This document shows, piece by piece, positions 1 to 13,500 of a stretch of DNA of 64,000 bases. The notes beneath the pieces are model-generated. The model saw only the letters and a program-made list of their open reading frames with translations, was not told the DNA's origin and made no database searches. This DNA comes from Hofstenia miamia. Lineage: Eukaryota > Xenacoelomorpha > Acoela. The stretch lies in contig SCFE01000024.1 of the NCBI GenBank assembly GCA_004352715.1, positions 2,158,616 through 2,222,615 of the forward strand, given 5' to 3'. The translations under genes were made by a program, and so were the position numbers. Every line of letters starts with the position of its first letter. The stretch's first letter is position 1.

Positions 1-349
1 AAAACCTATTTTTTCATTATTGTGGAATCGGTCTCCAAAACAAATTCTACATTTTAGTCCTTGCTAAGTCCCGCATTATATATTATTACGAAGTCCCTCG
101 CGGTAGCCCAACAGATTCAATTTATTGATCACCTCTATTCAGATACGATATTTCTAAACGTTTACTTTTCAAAAACTTCTTATAACTTATCTCTAAATCT
201 TTTTGAGTAGTGGGGATGCGAGTAAATTTATCATATTTGTTGTAGCTCAACTTACTTGCCGTTTTCACAAAGTTCTAGTTAACAATGCGAGATCAAAATA
301 CCTCCCTGTCATTAGTGGAATTGCTTAGAGTTTTGTCCTGAAATTTTCC
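1..349. other. AT-rich non-coding sequence before the LINE
   Basis: No ORF with recognisable content and no splice-flanked exon is visible. It is probably intron of the host gene whose first visible exon lies at 3617, but that is inference. Confidence 0.4.
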
Positions 350-514
350 AGATGGCTATATTGTAAAAATTTTTATACTGATGATCCTGAAGTGTGGTCA
401 GATGTTCTCTTGATCTGATACTACCGTCTCCCTTATGCTGAGCGCAAATCTTTTGGTCTTCGTCCCCGCCATCGTGATGCTTCTGGTCGTGATTAACTAC
501 CTGCACCTCTTAGA

Positions 515-1198
515 TTGGATCTTACTCCTCATCCCAACTCTGGTTTCTCTTTTTTGCTCGCCAATGCCCGCAGTCTTGTCTCATTAAACCGTCGTCTCAG
601 TTTTTACAACTACTTCCTGCAGTCTCCTGTTGACTTCATTTACATTACTGAAACCTGGCTTGATATTTCTCTTCCTGACAGTGTTGTTTTTCCTAACTCC
701 ACACCTAACGTTCTCTGCCGTATGGATCGCTCTGGTGGTCGTCATGGTGGTGTTCTCATTGCCTCACGTCGTCCTAATCTTGACATCTACCGCCTCTCCT
801 TTGATTCTTTTTCCTTTGATTTCTGTTTCGGCTGTGCTGTTGTTCTCAGTGATCACATTGTTTCTCTTCTCTGTGTTTACAACCCTCCTTCCAACAGTCC
901 TTTTCGTATTCCCCTTGCTGATTTTTCATACATGCTTGAGTACCTTCATGATCAGTCTATCACTCTATCTCGTCAACTTGGATTTCCCACTCCTCCCCAT
1001 CTCCTCATCTGTGGTGACTTCAACCTCCCTAATGTTTGTTGGAATGCGCTTGACTCTAATGACGCCTATGAATCCGCTGTTCTGGATCTTTTCGCTTCCT
1101 ACTCTTTTGAACAGCTTGTATTTTCTCCTACTTCCTGCTCCTCTCTCCTTGATTTGGATTGTGCTCTCACCCTTATCGTATTTTTGACACCTCTGTAG
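515..1198 (+). pseudogene. LINE APE-type endonuclease domain fragment
   Basis: This 227-codon open stretch carries the apurinic-endonuclease-like fold of LINE ORF2. ANARSL lies near the start, ITETWLD around residue 45 holds the catalytic Glu, GGRHGGVLIA around residue 75, and ICGDFNLPNV near residue 165 holds the Asp/Asn pair. The frame is lost near 1160, where the protein continues in another frame (DTSVVPVPVNLSDHSFV, containing the expected SDH motif). In an intact element it would nick target DNA to prime reverse transcription. Confidence 0.8.
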
Positions 1199-1779
1199 TT
1201 CCTGTTCCGGTTAATCTGTCTGATCACTCATTTGTTCGCTTCAACCTGTCTATTAATTCTATTAACCCATCTGTTTGTCCTGCTGCTTCTCAATATGCTC
1301 GATCTAACAGTGACTTTGTTTCTCTTAATGCTGCTCTCTCCTCCTCATTCCCTATTTTTAATGACTCTTTCTCTGCTGATGACTGGTACACCTTCCTTCA
1401 CCAAGTTATTTTATCCTTTGTTCCCCGTCGTCGGAAAAAGCGTATTTCCCTTTCTACTTCTCATCCCTTACTGTACACTCTTTGAATAAACTTGAATCTT
1501 TCAAACGCCGTTACGGTCCTTCTGATTCTTCGAAGCTCTCTTCTCTCACAGAAGAGGTCATCAACTTCATGGAACTCGACAAAATCTCTACTGTCCAGCT
1601 TCTCATCTGGATCTCTTCAAGACTCTTACTTTTTTTTGCGTTCCTTGCATTCCAAACCTGATCTCCCCAGCTTGAATTGGAACCATCTTTCTGCACACTC
1701 GGATCTGGAGAAGGCTGATCTTTTCAATGCCTATTTTGCTTAGAATTTCTCCTGTCACCTCCCCATTGATTCGCCTATG

Positions 1780-3351
1780 TGACATCGTCTTCAACGCCCA
1801 TGATATTTTCCTCATGCTTAAGTCCTGCAAGTTTTCTGGTCCCTGCTATCCTGATGGCGTCTCATCGTTTGTCATTCACGAAACTTCCTCAACTCTTTCC
1901 ATCCATTTCAAGCATCTCTTCTCCTATATTTGCTCCTCTAAGCGCTTTCCGCCTTGCTAGAAAACATCTTGGATCCCTCCACTACTAAAATCCAATCAGC
2001 TTCCCTCCTCTCAAGTCACTTCTTATCGTCCTATAGCTATTATTTCACGGCTGTCAATAATCTTTGAGCGCCTTGTCTTTCGTTATGTTTTCGCTAAAGT
2101 TCGTCACCTTATCTCCTCTTCTCAGCATGGTAACCTTCCAGGTCGTTCTACCATCACTAACTTGCTCACTTTGATTGAAAACTGCTATTTCCACTCTGAT
2201 CGTAATGATCCTGGTTGCATTATCTTTCTTGACTTTTTAAAGCTTTTGATCGCCTCCCAAATTCTATTCTTCTTGACAAACTACGTTTATTTGGCTTTGA
2301 TGCTGATTTCATCGAACTCTTCCAGTTTTACCTCTCCAATCGTCGTCAGTGTGTTAAAATCAATTCGGCTATTTTCTCTCCTGCTCTTGTGTCTAGTAGT
2401 GCTCCTCAAGGTTCTGTGTTTGCTGTTCTCTTCTTCCTCATTGCTATCAATGACCTTCCTCAATCTGTCCTCAACTCATCCTGTCTACTGTACGTTGATG
2501 ACACTGCGTTTTTCAACTTTGGTAATTCTTTTGCCTCCAATATTACCTCTGATCTTGAACTTTTGGCCACTTGGTCTTCCTGCTAACCATCTTGATTTTA
2601 GTCCAACCAAGACATGTGGTATTACCTTTTCTGTAACTCCCCCTTCTGATCTTCCTCTTCCTGTGAACTTTTCTCCTCATCGTACTCATCTTGGAGTACT
2701 TGCTGCTAACTTGAATTGGTCTGGTCATGTGACCTTTCGCCTCCGCAAAGCCAATTCCTCACTCTTTGCCCTCTTCCGCCATGTTCCCTTTAATTCCACG
2801 GCTGCTGTGAAACTCTCTTTGTTCAAGTTAATTCCTCGCACCATTCTTATCTATGCTTCTCCCTGTTGGTGGCCTTCTCGTTCCTTGTTCCACTCTATGG
2901 AACGTTTCCAGAAGCGTGCCTTCAAATGGATCTCTCTCTCTTGCCATACAAAGATGCTCTTTTCAAATTCTCCACTCTTCTGCTGTCACTCTACTTCCAT
3001 GCCTGTGATCTCCTTCTGTTCAATCGCTTGCTCACTCGCAAATTGGATCTTGATCCTTTTGATTTCATTACGTTCTGTAATTCCCGCTCTACTCGCTCTG
3101 ATGATGTCACCTTCTCCATTCGTCGTCCTAAGAAACATCGCACCCTTCACTCGTTTTTCAATCGTGCTTGTACTGCTGGTAATTACATCTTGACTCTCAA
3201 TCCTCTAACATCCATTGATTTTTCCCCGCCGCCGAGCTTTAAGAAATCTTTAATGTCTTTCCTGTTTGCTGAGCCCTTCTCCAACTTCGCCTACTCTTCC
3301 ATCTGCTCCTATTTCATCACCTGTGACTGCCCTCGCTGTCGTAAAACTTGA
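1780..3351 (+). pseudogene. LINE reverse transcriptase and carboxyl region, frameshifted
   Basis: RT landmarks appear in order across several frames: SYRPIAI near 2025, QHG near 2123, a palm Asp region near 2235 where one base is missing, SSAPQGSVFAVLFF near 2400, and LLYVDDTAFF near 2490 with the two catalytic Asp residues. The LINE thumb region follows (HLGVLAANLNWSGHV near 2690). The last frame (2866-3351) ends with a CxxC motif and a stop. Multiple frame changes show it is a pseudogene. Confidence 0.75.
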
Positions 3352-3616
3352 CTTGTTCTTATTCTTTTTGTAGTGTTGTATGCCTTTTAGAGGCTAAATA
3401 AAGTCATTCATTATTATTATTTTTATTTTGATAATAAAATTTCTCAGGTTAAAAGCCACTATAATTATATAATTTTAATAATATCATACTGGCATACTTT
3501 TTGGTAAAATTATATTCTTTTTAGCAGTTAACAAGTCGATGGTATACATGTAATTGAATTTATTATCTGCAGCATAATTAATTAATATGGATTTAAGATT
3601 AACTGTCTACATTTAG

Positions 3617-3792
3617 CTTCTTAAAGCACAATCATCCTTCTTCAACTTGCGCAACGTCGACAGTGTACTAACAACTTTAAGACAACAGGCTTCAATAGCC
3701 GAAGATGTTAGTGCTGCACGAAATGTTGGTCCGAAAACTAACATTGATAAAGTATTTCATGATATCTACATTTATCCCGATTTAAACATTGA
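3617..3792 (+). CDS. Host gene exon 1 (first visible)
   Basis: Acceptor TTTAG and donor GTAAGT frame an open exon starting LLKAQSSFFNLRNVDSV and ending in phase 2. Since it opens on an acceptor, earlier exons lie upstream of the LINE or of the window. Confidence 0.75.
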
Positions 3793-6700
3793 GTAAGTTC
3801 TTATTTCGAAATGTGCTCCTACAGAAATAATCGTCTTTAGCTGTAAAATTTTACATCATAGTAAATAAATGAGGTAATATTAGGTTTGAAGTATTTCCGC
3901 TTGAAGTAAAATTAAACACATTTATGTTTTGATTTGTCAACTACTATGAAACTAATAAATTTATTTACGAGTTGTTACTTTAGTATAAGTATATTCCCTC
4001 TAGTTTTTGCTTAAACTATCAAGTTACTTGACAGAATGGAAATAATATTTTGAAAAAATATATGCGAAGAATATTTTAAAAGAGCGCGTTATGGAATATG
4101 ATTTTTGAAAAATTCTTAAATTACTCGTTTTTTCAATTACTGGTGTGGTTACGTTTCAAAGCTTGCAGCACAGTTGAAGGAACGAATGAAATGCATATAG
4201 CATGAGATGGTTACTGTATGTTATGGTATTTTCATCATTTTGGCTGTAGTTTGCAGATGTGATGGATTGATGCTGGAATTCTAAGCGGCTTCGTAATAGG
4301 CCCGATCAACCATTTAAAGGTACTTTCCGGAGGGTGCAAAGCTTTATAAAACCAATTTGCATTTTATTCAAGTCCTCAAGAGCAGGTGCATGTGAGATAT
4401 TTTAGCGTCATTTTTTCTTGCATACGGTCAAAAATTGATTAACCAACACTGCCACTCTGTGCATGACATTATTTTTGAAAATTTCCATCGATTGTGTTTA
4501 GCATTGTGAAATGATTAAAAATGGGACTGCAAAAGTTAAGAAGAAGTCTTGAAGATCCCGAAAAACAAAGGTGACCAAGGATCAGATTCTTATTCAGAAA
4601 CAAATTTAAACATTGCTGTTAGTCAGCTAGCTTGGTAGTCTGGTGGCAGGATATTACTTGAAATCGTTAAGAGAATTTTGAGAAGATGGGGATTTATGGG
4701 TCACCGACACTCAGAAACGTCGCTCATAAAAACTCAATGAATAAGTCCCTATTTGTTTTTTAAGAAGATGCAAACAAATATATAATCAGATTTGGGATTC
4801 AAATACTATTAAATTCGGGGCTGCACGTATAATGGTGTGGGAATTTATCAAACGAGTTGGACTGAGGAAAATTTCCCAGATTGAGTGAACTCTACAGGAA
4901 TGAAACTTATTCATGCAGGATAGCGCCTCATTCTGCAGAAGTTTGTTCATTTTTTGTTAAATACTGTGATATAGGAAATATACAATATATGATCGTTTTG
5001 CAAGACTTTTGCACGCTATTGTGCATATCTTTTTAAGCGCTATGCTACTACATAGGATCTTTGTTTTTTGTAGAGGTTTTTTTGTAGAGGTTTTTCGCAC
5101 TCATTTCATCAACTAATGATGTACTTTAGGCGCCCGTAAATATCATAAAGTTCTTCTTTTGTACTTGGACTATGTTTTGAATGAAATATGGTTTTAATTT
5201 GATAATAAGCTCTTTAAAAATTTAAACAGGTATAGGTGCTTGAGAATTATTGGATTGAGCTTGTGATGTTTTCTACTGATGCATTCATTAAACTTCTGAT
5301 GTTCGAATATCTATTTAATTATTATATATTGTTAACATCTGCGCACAGATGTCTGTCCTGTAATTTCTTCTATATTTAGTTCAAATAGCTCAAAACAGAC
5401 TTCCACTACTCCAGACATTAATTTCGAATCAATGGTTAAAGAAAAGAAACTACAACAATCTACTCGTCATGGAGACGACTACGAATACACGGAAACCCTT
5501 CAAATGTTGGGTATCAATTATTGTTTCTCATTTTTTAAGTGTTAAGCATAATTCGTTTAATATCTAATTTCAAACGGAAGTTTTTTTTTCTTTTATCAAA
5601 CATTTTGACATTGAAAAACCCTTGAAATTGGGATTCATTTTGGATTGTTTTTTCACTTACTTATTTCCGTCCACTGAATTTTCAATGTGCCTCATAGAAT
5701 GAGGAATTATTACTAATATTGCTGAAATTTTCTTATTAATTCTGAACTTAAGGATTCCAAAATATACTTAATACAAAAAATAAATGTTGTAGAACAACTA
5801 AAATGTGGTATGGCATACAGTTTATATATTACCACAGTTTAAAAATGAAAAAAAACAAACAATCTGATGTTCGAATTTATTACCTTGCGCCAAAGTAGCA
5901 TCTAAATTAGAAGCCTCTCTGTTTTTTAAAACCCCTTATGATTGTTTGTTTCAATCAAAGGATTCGTGATCTATCATTGCAGGTCATGTCAACACTATGT
6001 TGTATAATTTGGAATTTTTTGAGTAAATCTCGCCTATGGCCCCTAAAATGACAAACATTTCCGTCTGCAGTGGACAATTTCCCGACATTTTGGGCTTTTT
6101 TGAAATTGAATTTTTAACGCAAAGTAGTTGTACTTTAATATCTATAATTACCTGAATCAATGTAGTGCAGGGACAATTATATTTTTATTCTTACATACAA
6201 AGTAATGCTGCTATTAGCTATAAGTCAATTACAAAAGTGGTCTAAACAAATAATTAATATCAATAATATGGTGCTGACTGTTAGAACTGTGACGGGATCT
6301 CATACCTCCTCGTGGTATCAATGTTAATTTTAAATTTTAAACAGCATTCTAAAAATCAATTGTTTCATAAGGACTTGGTAGAGGCGTATCCGCTCGTTAA
6401 GACTGCAACGACATTTGCCGTTTTTGTTGCTACTAAGGAGTGATCACACAAATCATGCATGAGATCAACAATGATAAGCGCGAAAGACATTTGGGCTGTA
6501 ATAACGCATGACCAAATTATTAACAAATTTAAAGATCTTGCATCTTGCAATTGGTTGAATGAATGATTCTGTTGTAGAAAGCTGCTATGTGTCTATTTAC
6601 GATATTTTTTAATTTTGCTACTTGAATAAAAAAGTTCCCTGTTCTTGCATAAATGGTTAAACAAGATTCGATTTAGAACGTGTTTCTTAGAAAAGGCTGT

Positions 6701-9700
6701 TATGAATTTCTGAAAGGCCTACGCTCACCTTTATCAGTATTTGTTTTTTAAAAAGTTGTACATGTATATTTAATGTATTTTCACAAAGATGAAAGCGGGT
6801 CGAACTGCCCCCGCACAGGCTATGGCCGGGCCGGATCCAAAATGCCTCAACTGTTGTTATTTTTTCAAAAGAGTATATTTTCAATAGTATCCTTGTATAT
6901 TTTTCGTTTGTTATGCAGTTTGTATGCAACAAATTATTCCAGGCTCTTAGTTTTATATTGATTTTGTTTTTTTTCAAGCATTTTTTCTGTTTTTTCTAGT
7001 GTATTCTTCATGTTTTTGGTAACATACTGATTATTGGCCGACTGAGAGCCAAGGTAAAACAGTTTGCGGACCATTTTGGTCTAAAAATGCTAGCTCAATT
7101 AGATCCTTGACTAAAAGCTGAAAATTTTTGATATTCCAAACCCTACAACACGTTTATTTGCCCGAGAATACGATGCAGATCGTATTTCCTGAGGAAAGCT
7201 TTTTGTGATTTTTTATGTTATGTTGTAATAATAATTTATTTTAAAAATATTGTTTGATGTTTGTGAAATCTTCAATCGAAATTGTAAACTATATGCATTT
7301 GATTATTGTTATTTTAGGTCTTGATGACCAAGAAACCAATTTCGAGAACAGTACTTTAAACGGTGGATATCTCGCTTATGTTCATCTCCGACATCTCCGA
7401 GTCCGCCAACTCCAAAGAGCTGTATGGCTAATCACTGATTTAATTTTTTACCTTTTTATATCACTGCAGTGTTTGCTTCTATATAATTTATGTCAATTCA
7501 AAAAGATACTTCTCTTTGTTACCATGAAATATATGGTCTTCAAACACATCTTATATTTTTAGCACTTGCAATGTATTTGCTTTGCTAATATTAACAAGCA
7601 ATTTGGGACATTATAGTAATTTTCTGTAGCACTTGGATTTTACACCACACCTTTTAATTTTCGGTTTACGACTATTGTGTACATTGGATGATTTTAGGCT
7701 CTTTCAATATTGAACTACTTTCGATCTGTTGAGCGAACTCTCACTACTAATTCTGTGGGACTTACGTTTTCCCCAAACGATGAATGTAGCATCCGTGTAC
7801 CCGATGAACAACTCGATTCTAATGGAGATCGCGGATCGATTGGAATACTCGAATCGCATGGCTATCTCTACAACACGCCTATCGATTACAAGTAGTTTGC
7901 TACTTTTTAATTGTTCTATACTCAACTACGCTTAATTGATATTTTGTGAGAAATTTCTAAACAATAAGAAAGATTAAAAACTATGATGACGCTTCGATTT
8001 GATATTCTATTAAGCCAAATATTCCAATAAGCATTATTCGATTAAAGGAACTTGTTTTTACTTTGCTTTGAAAAGGTTTTAGGATATTATTTAATGCATA
8101 TTCTTACTATTAATTTAATGCAACCAATAGGCGATTTGTATTATTTTTATGGATAAATGCACTGTGCAATATCTTTATTGGATGGTGTAGTTTAGTACTA
8201 TGGGGTATTCTATTCCAGTTGAAACCTGACATATTTTTAAATCTCATTGAACCACTTGAGGAACTTAATTGAAGGCATCCATAATCGATGTTTTACTGTG
8301 TTTTTTTATTACTAGGACATCCATATTTCTTCATGTCATAAAAATTTACATTCATTTTGTTTCAATTTTGAAGCAAATCTCACAATTTTATCTTTGTTTT
8401 CAAACATCTTAGTAAAGTAATATGAGTGAAATTTTGTTACTGCCATTAAATGTGATGTTAATTTAAACAGAAATTCTTGATTTGTAAATGAACAAACACA
8501 TTAGCCTCCAATTTTACGTTTTATATTTTCTCATGTTAAATCTCATACATATGAATGCGTTTAGAGTTGATGCCTCGCAGTTTATGGCCACTGCCTCTGT
8601 GGAAAACCATGACGATTTTTACCATTATGATGAAAATGGTTTGATCCATGTGCGCGATCAGAAGGGAATGTGCATTATTTACGACATTGCTAAGCGTGAT
8701 TTCGAGTAAGACCCATTTTCACCCCAAGGATTTCCATGCACTCATGGGAAACTATATTTAGGCAGTTAGAGGCGGATTTATTATTGTTTGGTTCACATTA
8801 CATTTCAAAGGCTCATTCTGTCGATAGAATGGCGTCGAAAACCAAACGAGATAAATTGTCGGAATCTTACAAAGCCATTTCTAGCTACGGAAGGAAATTC
8901 GTTGATAGACTTGCGGTAGTGTTCGATCTATGGAATTGTGAAACGTCGTTTCTTGAAGAAAAACGAAAGGTCAGCTATCTTTCAATGCTAATTCAAAATT
9001 CAGTCTAAACCGTTAAAGTATTGTTCTAGTCTGTTACATCCCTAACGGTTACTGTGACATTGTAACTCAATATTTAGCTACTCGATTGTTATCTCGAGGT
9101 TTATCACAATACGTTCAATTCTGAGGACAGAAAACGCTTGGTGCAGACAATGCATGACATCATATATCAACGACCTCGATTCGATCTTGATGAAGACTAT
9201 TTTGTGAAAACCTACCGTGTTGAATGCCTTTGCCTAACATTAAAAACTCAACTTGTGATGTCAATGCTTGATAGACAAGTAAGCATATCCATTATTTAAT
9301 TTCCAGTCCTTGCAGTTAAGCGACATTTTTTCGCCAGTGTAACAGTTGTAGTTCTTATTCACGCTTTCTAGATCAATGAACAAAGAGATTATGTGTCACG
9401 CGTCTGTCGTGAAGGAGATGAGGGATTTGGTATGCCATTGAGATCCGTTCCCAAACAGCCTATCATTTTAAACTCTAACAGGTGTGGATTTTTTCTTTTC
9501 CTACATTTGTTTCTATAGACTTTTGTTTGATATGAAAGAAATTTAGGTCTTCTTTATCAAAGTTTTACTTCCTTGAATTTCATCCTAGCCTCGCACAAGT
9601 AGGATTTCTAGAGGAAACCATTGAAACCTCTCTTCAGGTTTTATTTAATTTCTTATAGTTTCCTAAACATTTTACTTTAGATTATTAAGAAATGTTAGTA

Positions 9701-10551
9701 TACGTTTGTGTTTCGTCTTTTGCATGTGTTTGAAAGTGCTGCAGATGTGGCTATGATGAAACTTGGTTGAACATGTTAATTTTAATATCATTTTTACGAG
9801 CATCATTTCCTCTACATTTAAAAAAATGCAGCGTTATTTTTTTGTTTCTGCATTTTTTCCTCATTTTCAATTAATTTTCAAACATGTTTTAAATACATTT
9901 AGCATTAAACAATTGTTTTTTCAATTTATTAAGTAAAATTTCGGGATATTTGTAAGCATTATTAATATAGTTACAAAACTATGAGATACAAAGATGTTTG
10001 TTTCATCACTTTATTGCCCTTCCAGTTCTATCATTGTCTACTCAGCACCAGTGTTGACCATATTTTTATGTTTAACAGATTCATTTAGCAGGAAACTAGA
10101 AGATAATTATTTAAACGATCTGTTTAACAGATTTAGTACTAAATTTTGTTTGGGTTACAGAAAAGAATGGCAAAAATGGTATTTTGTAATGTCAAAATTC
10201 CCGAACGAATGCAATCGTAATGGAGATGATTTTGTGAAAAATTTTGCTTTTGAATAATTCGATCGCCATTAGGGGGAAAAGTAAATATAATTCGAGTGAC
10301 CTCACTAGCAAACGAAATTGGATAATTATAGCAATAATTAAACAGATCTCTTAACAGATTTTAAAGTTTATTTCGTTTTTTAACCAATGTATTAACAGAT
10401 CTGTTAAACAGATTATAAATTTGGTCACCACTACTCAGCACTTATTCGCAGAAATGATCGTTTTTATCTCGAATTGGTCAATTTATCATATTTTTCTACA
10501 ACCATTTGAAAAACTGTAAGGCTCGCAAAGTATACATTTATGTTAAAATAA

Positions 10552-10585
<34 letters not shown>

Positions 10586-13500
10586 GGTGAATCCGAAAAA
10601 TGTAAAAAAAAATTTTCAAATTTTTTATCCCTTAGATGTGCAAATGATCCAATTTGAACAAAAACCATACAATATGAAATTTCTTATAAAAATATTAACT
10701 TTTAGAGGTTGCACATAACTGTTAAAATATGTTCAATTATTTACAATTACAGTACTTTAATTGCATCAATTGCTGTGTGTATTTTATTGTTTTACTAATG
10801 TCTTAATGCATTTTTGTATAATTGCTTGAATGTAATAAAGTGCCTTTAACTTGGTAACATAAATGTTGAATTCAAAACTACAAAGTTTAATTAAATATTG
10901 AACCAATTCATCAACATTTAGAACTTATTAAAACAAAAAATTACATTGATAACAGTTATTGTACATTTAAATAAGGTTACTCTGAAGTGTGAATTTGTTG
11001 CAATTTGGTAACACTTCTATTCTATTCTATATTTTGTTTCACAACTTGCAAAAGAAATTGTTTTTGCTCTTCATCCTTAGTTATGATATTATTGTAATCC
11101 TGCGCTAAAGCCACTCTGCGTTCATCAAAATCATTAGTGACATTCAGTTTATGGACAATATTTTTTTAAAGATTTTGCAATCTTTGCACTCATTCCAGAG
11201 GCTTGGATCGACTGAAAGATATGATGTTGTAATATGGAGAATTTAAAAAAAAATTAATTCTGTTTCCAGTGACAAAATCTGGTATAACTTTTAAGGAAAA
11301 CATCCTTTCTTTGTAAACTGTGTCACGGAGCTTCTTATATGGAACTTTATCCATTGGCTTACAAAGATTTTTAACCATTACTCTTTTCTGCTTATTAGAA
11401 ATACCTTCATCAAATAAACTAAACCCAATTAATCTTCTCCAATGTACCAAAGGTGTCTTGCAGTATAATTCAATGAAGCTTGTAAAAAACCAAGGTCATT
11501 TCGTGGGGCTGATATTGACTGTTGCAATAAACCAAGCATGTACGTAAAACAAAATTACAAATTTTACAAATCTCCGGAAACCTTCCTTCTTAGGTTGTCA
11601 GTTGAAATTTCGTGCGAAAGAGCAAGATCTTTATTGAGTACAATGCGGTTGTCATTCAGTGGGCTCTGTGCAAACCTCCTGGTTGACGAAATTTTACACC
11701 ACAAGGTGGAGAACCTCCAAGGATTATAATAACCAATTCTAAAAATTCTTGGTAGTCATTCCTAGGTTGATTTTTTATGAACATTTCACAGAACACCAGG
11801 ATTTCATCAAGATTGCAAATATCAGAATATTCAGAAGTATCTATCCCAATATATTCTCCTTTATTCATGACTCTTCAGTTAGATTGAAAACGTTTAAAAA
11901 TTAATATATCTGGACCAGTTGTAGGACACACCCGGAATACTCGTTGCAACACACTTTGGAGGATGTGATGCTGACATGCTAAATGCAAAAGATTCCGACC
12001 CAGTTCTTGCTCAATTTTGACGCATGCTCCGGATTTTTTTCCTGTGTTGCTGGCAGTTGTGTCAAAGCATAATGATTTTACATTGTGTGCAACATTCCAC
12101 TCCTGTAAACATGCAACAACAGCATCGGCTTGAATTCACCAGAGGAAGAATTTCGTTTTTGCACACCTAATAGCTTATGAGTTGTGCTTCCTGTGACAAT
12201 CCCAGGCAATTCTTTTGTCTGTAATTTCTGGAAGTAACTTTGAATCCCAATGACATGTCAGGATATCATCAGGCGCAAACAGTAATCTAATACATGTTGC
12301 TGTTTCTCTATGTTTTTTCCTAGCCCTGATGATTGATGTCCGATTAGCCCATTAGTCACTAGCGTCATATTTATAGGACACAGCACTTATGAAGATAAAT
12401 GACTTTTTTTAGCAAATCAATTGAAATGCATTTCATTTTAGTTTCTTCATATAATGAAAAGAAACCTGGAAGATATGTTTAGGATGAAAATTATTTTCAT
12501 AGTTTAGCTGATTGCAAATATACAAGCATTATAAAATAGTTTGTTTTTCAAAAACTTGAATTTTCTCATTACAAAGTAAACATCTGGTTATTACATAGTG
12601 GAAATAATGCAGATAAATTAATCCTTTATTAATTACATATCTCGAGAAACTCGGCTTTGATAATGTCCTTCAATCGTTTTCCGGCTCTGCTAATAGAGTG
12701 AGAAAATTTATTGTTTATTGTACTGTCCTATTTATATGACGCTACGAATTACAATTATAAAATGTCAAGACGAACGGAATACTGTAGAACAGATAAAAAC
12801 CTCGCAAATTTCCTCATTGATTCGAATGATAATAATGATGATATTGCAAATATTACAATTCTACCTCCACAAAACAATGGTGATATTTCTGATGAAGATG
12901 AATGGTTTGAGGATGCTGATGTTACAGGTGTTTTGGCATATAGAAGTTCAATATCATCTAAAAAGTGGCTTTTTGTCTTGTTACAAATTTGTTTGACATT
13001 GCGCTTAGTAATAATGGATTTTACTTTTGAAATTTTATGGAAATTTGGACCAACTTTCATTTAAAAGCAAAGTTGTTACTCTTTATTTAAAGAGGTCAAA
13101 ACGTCAACAACCAATTTTGGCATGTGGCAACATTACTGGGGCGCCCGTATCACTTTGATTTGACAATGAAGAGCGTTTTATGGAAAGGAGAACTAAGCAA
13201 AGGCGTTGCCAAGGAGATGGCTGCAGTAAGAAGCCATTAACTTACTGCAAAAATGCAATATTACATTATGTCAAAATTGTTTTTCCAAATTTCATACACA
13301 GCCAAAGCCCTAGCGTCCTATTTATATGACAGTTCCATACTTCAAAGGGATTACATATTTTTTTGAATTTTTTGCATATTATTATTGATTATGTTAAACT
13401 TTTGCAAATATATAGTGTGCACTTGATAATTTTCTACGAGTTAGGTACTCAGGGACTAATGGATTAATGGCAAGCTCATCTAAGCTACATCTAAGACTAT

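Larger units (their letters stand above)
350..3440 (+). mobile_element. Degenerate non-LTR retrotransposon (LINE) with endonuclease and reverse transcriptase
   Basis: The region encodes, in shifting frames, an APE-type endonuclease (about 515-1190; motifs ITETW and ICGDFN) followed by a reverse transcriptase (about 1780-2600). The RT carries APQGS, a YVDDT active-site motif and, near 2235, a palm motif disrupted by a one-base loss. After the RT comes a carboxyl region ending in a Cys-rich CPRCRKT at 3351. At least five frameshifts or stops break it, so it is dead. The 3' end is marked by AATAAAG at about 3398 followed by an ATT-rich tail, as in CR1/Jockey-group LINEs; the exact clade is uncertain. 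The sense strand is strikingly rich in C and T. Confidence 0.85.

Noticed and set aside
630-1187. 185-codon alternative frame in the first LINE
   Set aside because: A shadow of the endonuclease frame, hydrophobic only because of the pyrimidine-rich strand.
8488-8564. Met start and hydrophobic lead before exon 5, like a signal peptide
   Set aside because: A splice acceptor at 8564 in the correct phase explains the exon better.
9994-10257. 87-codon ORF
   Set aside because: It straddles the border of the hAT MITE, so the frame is accidental.
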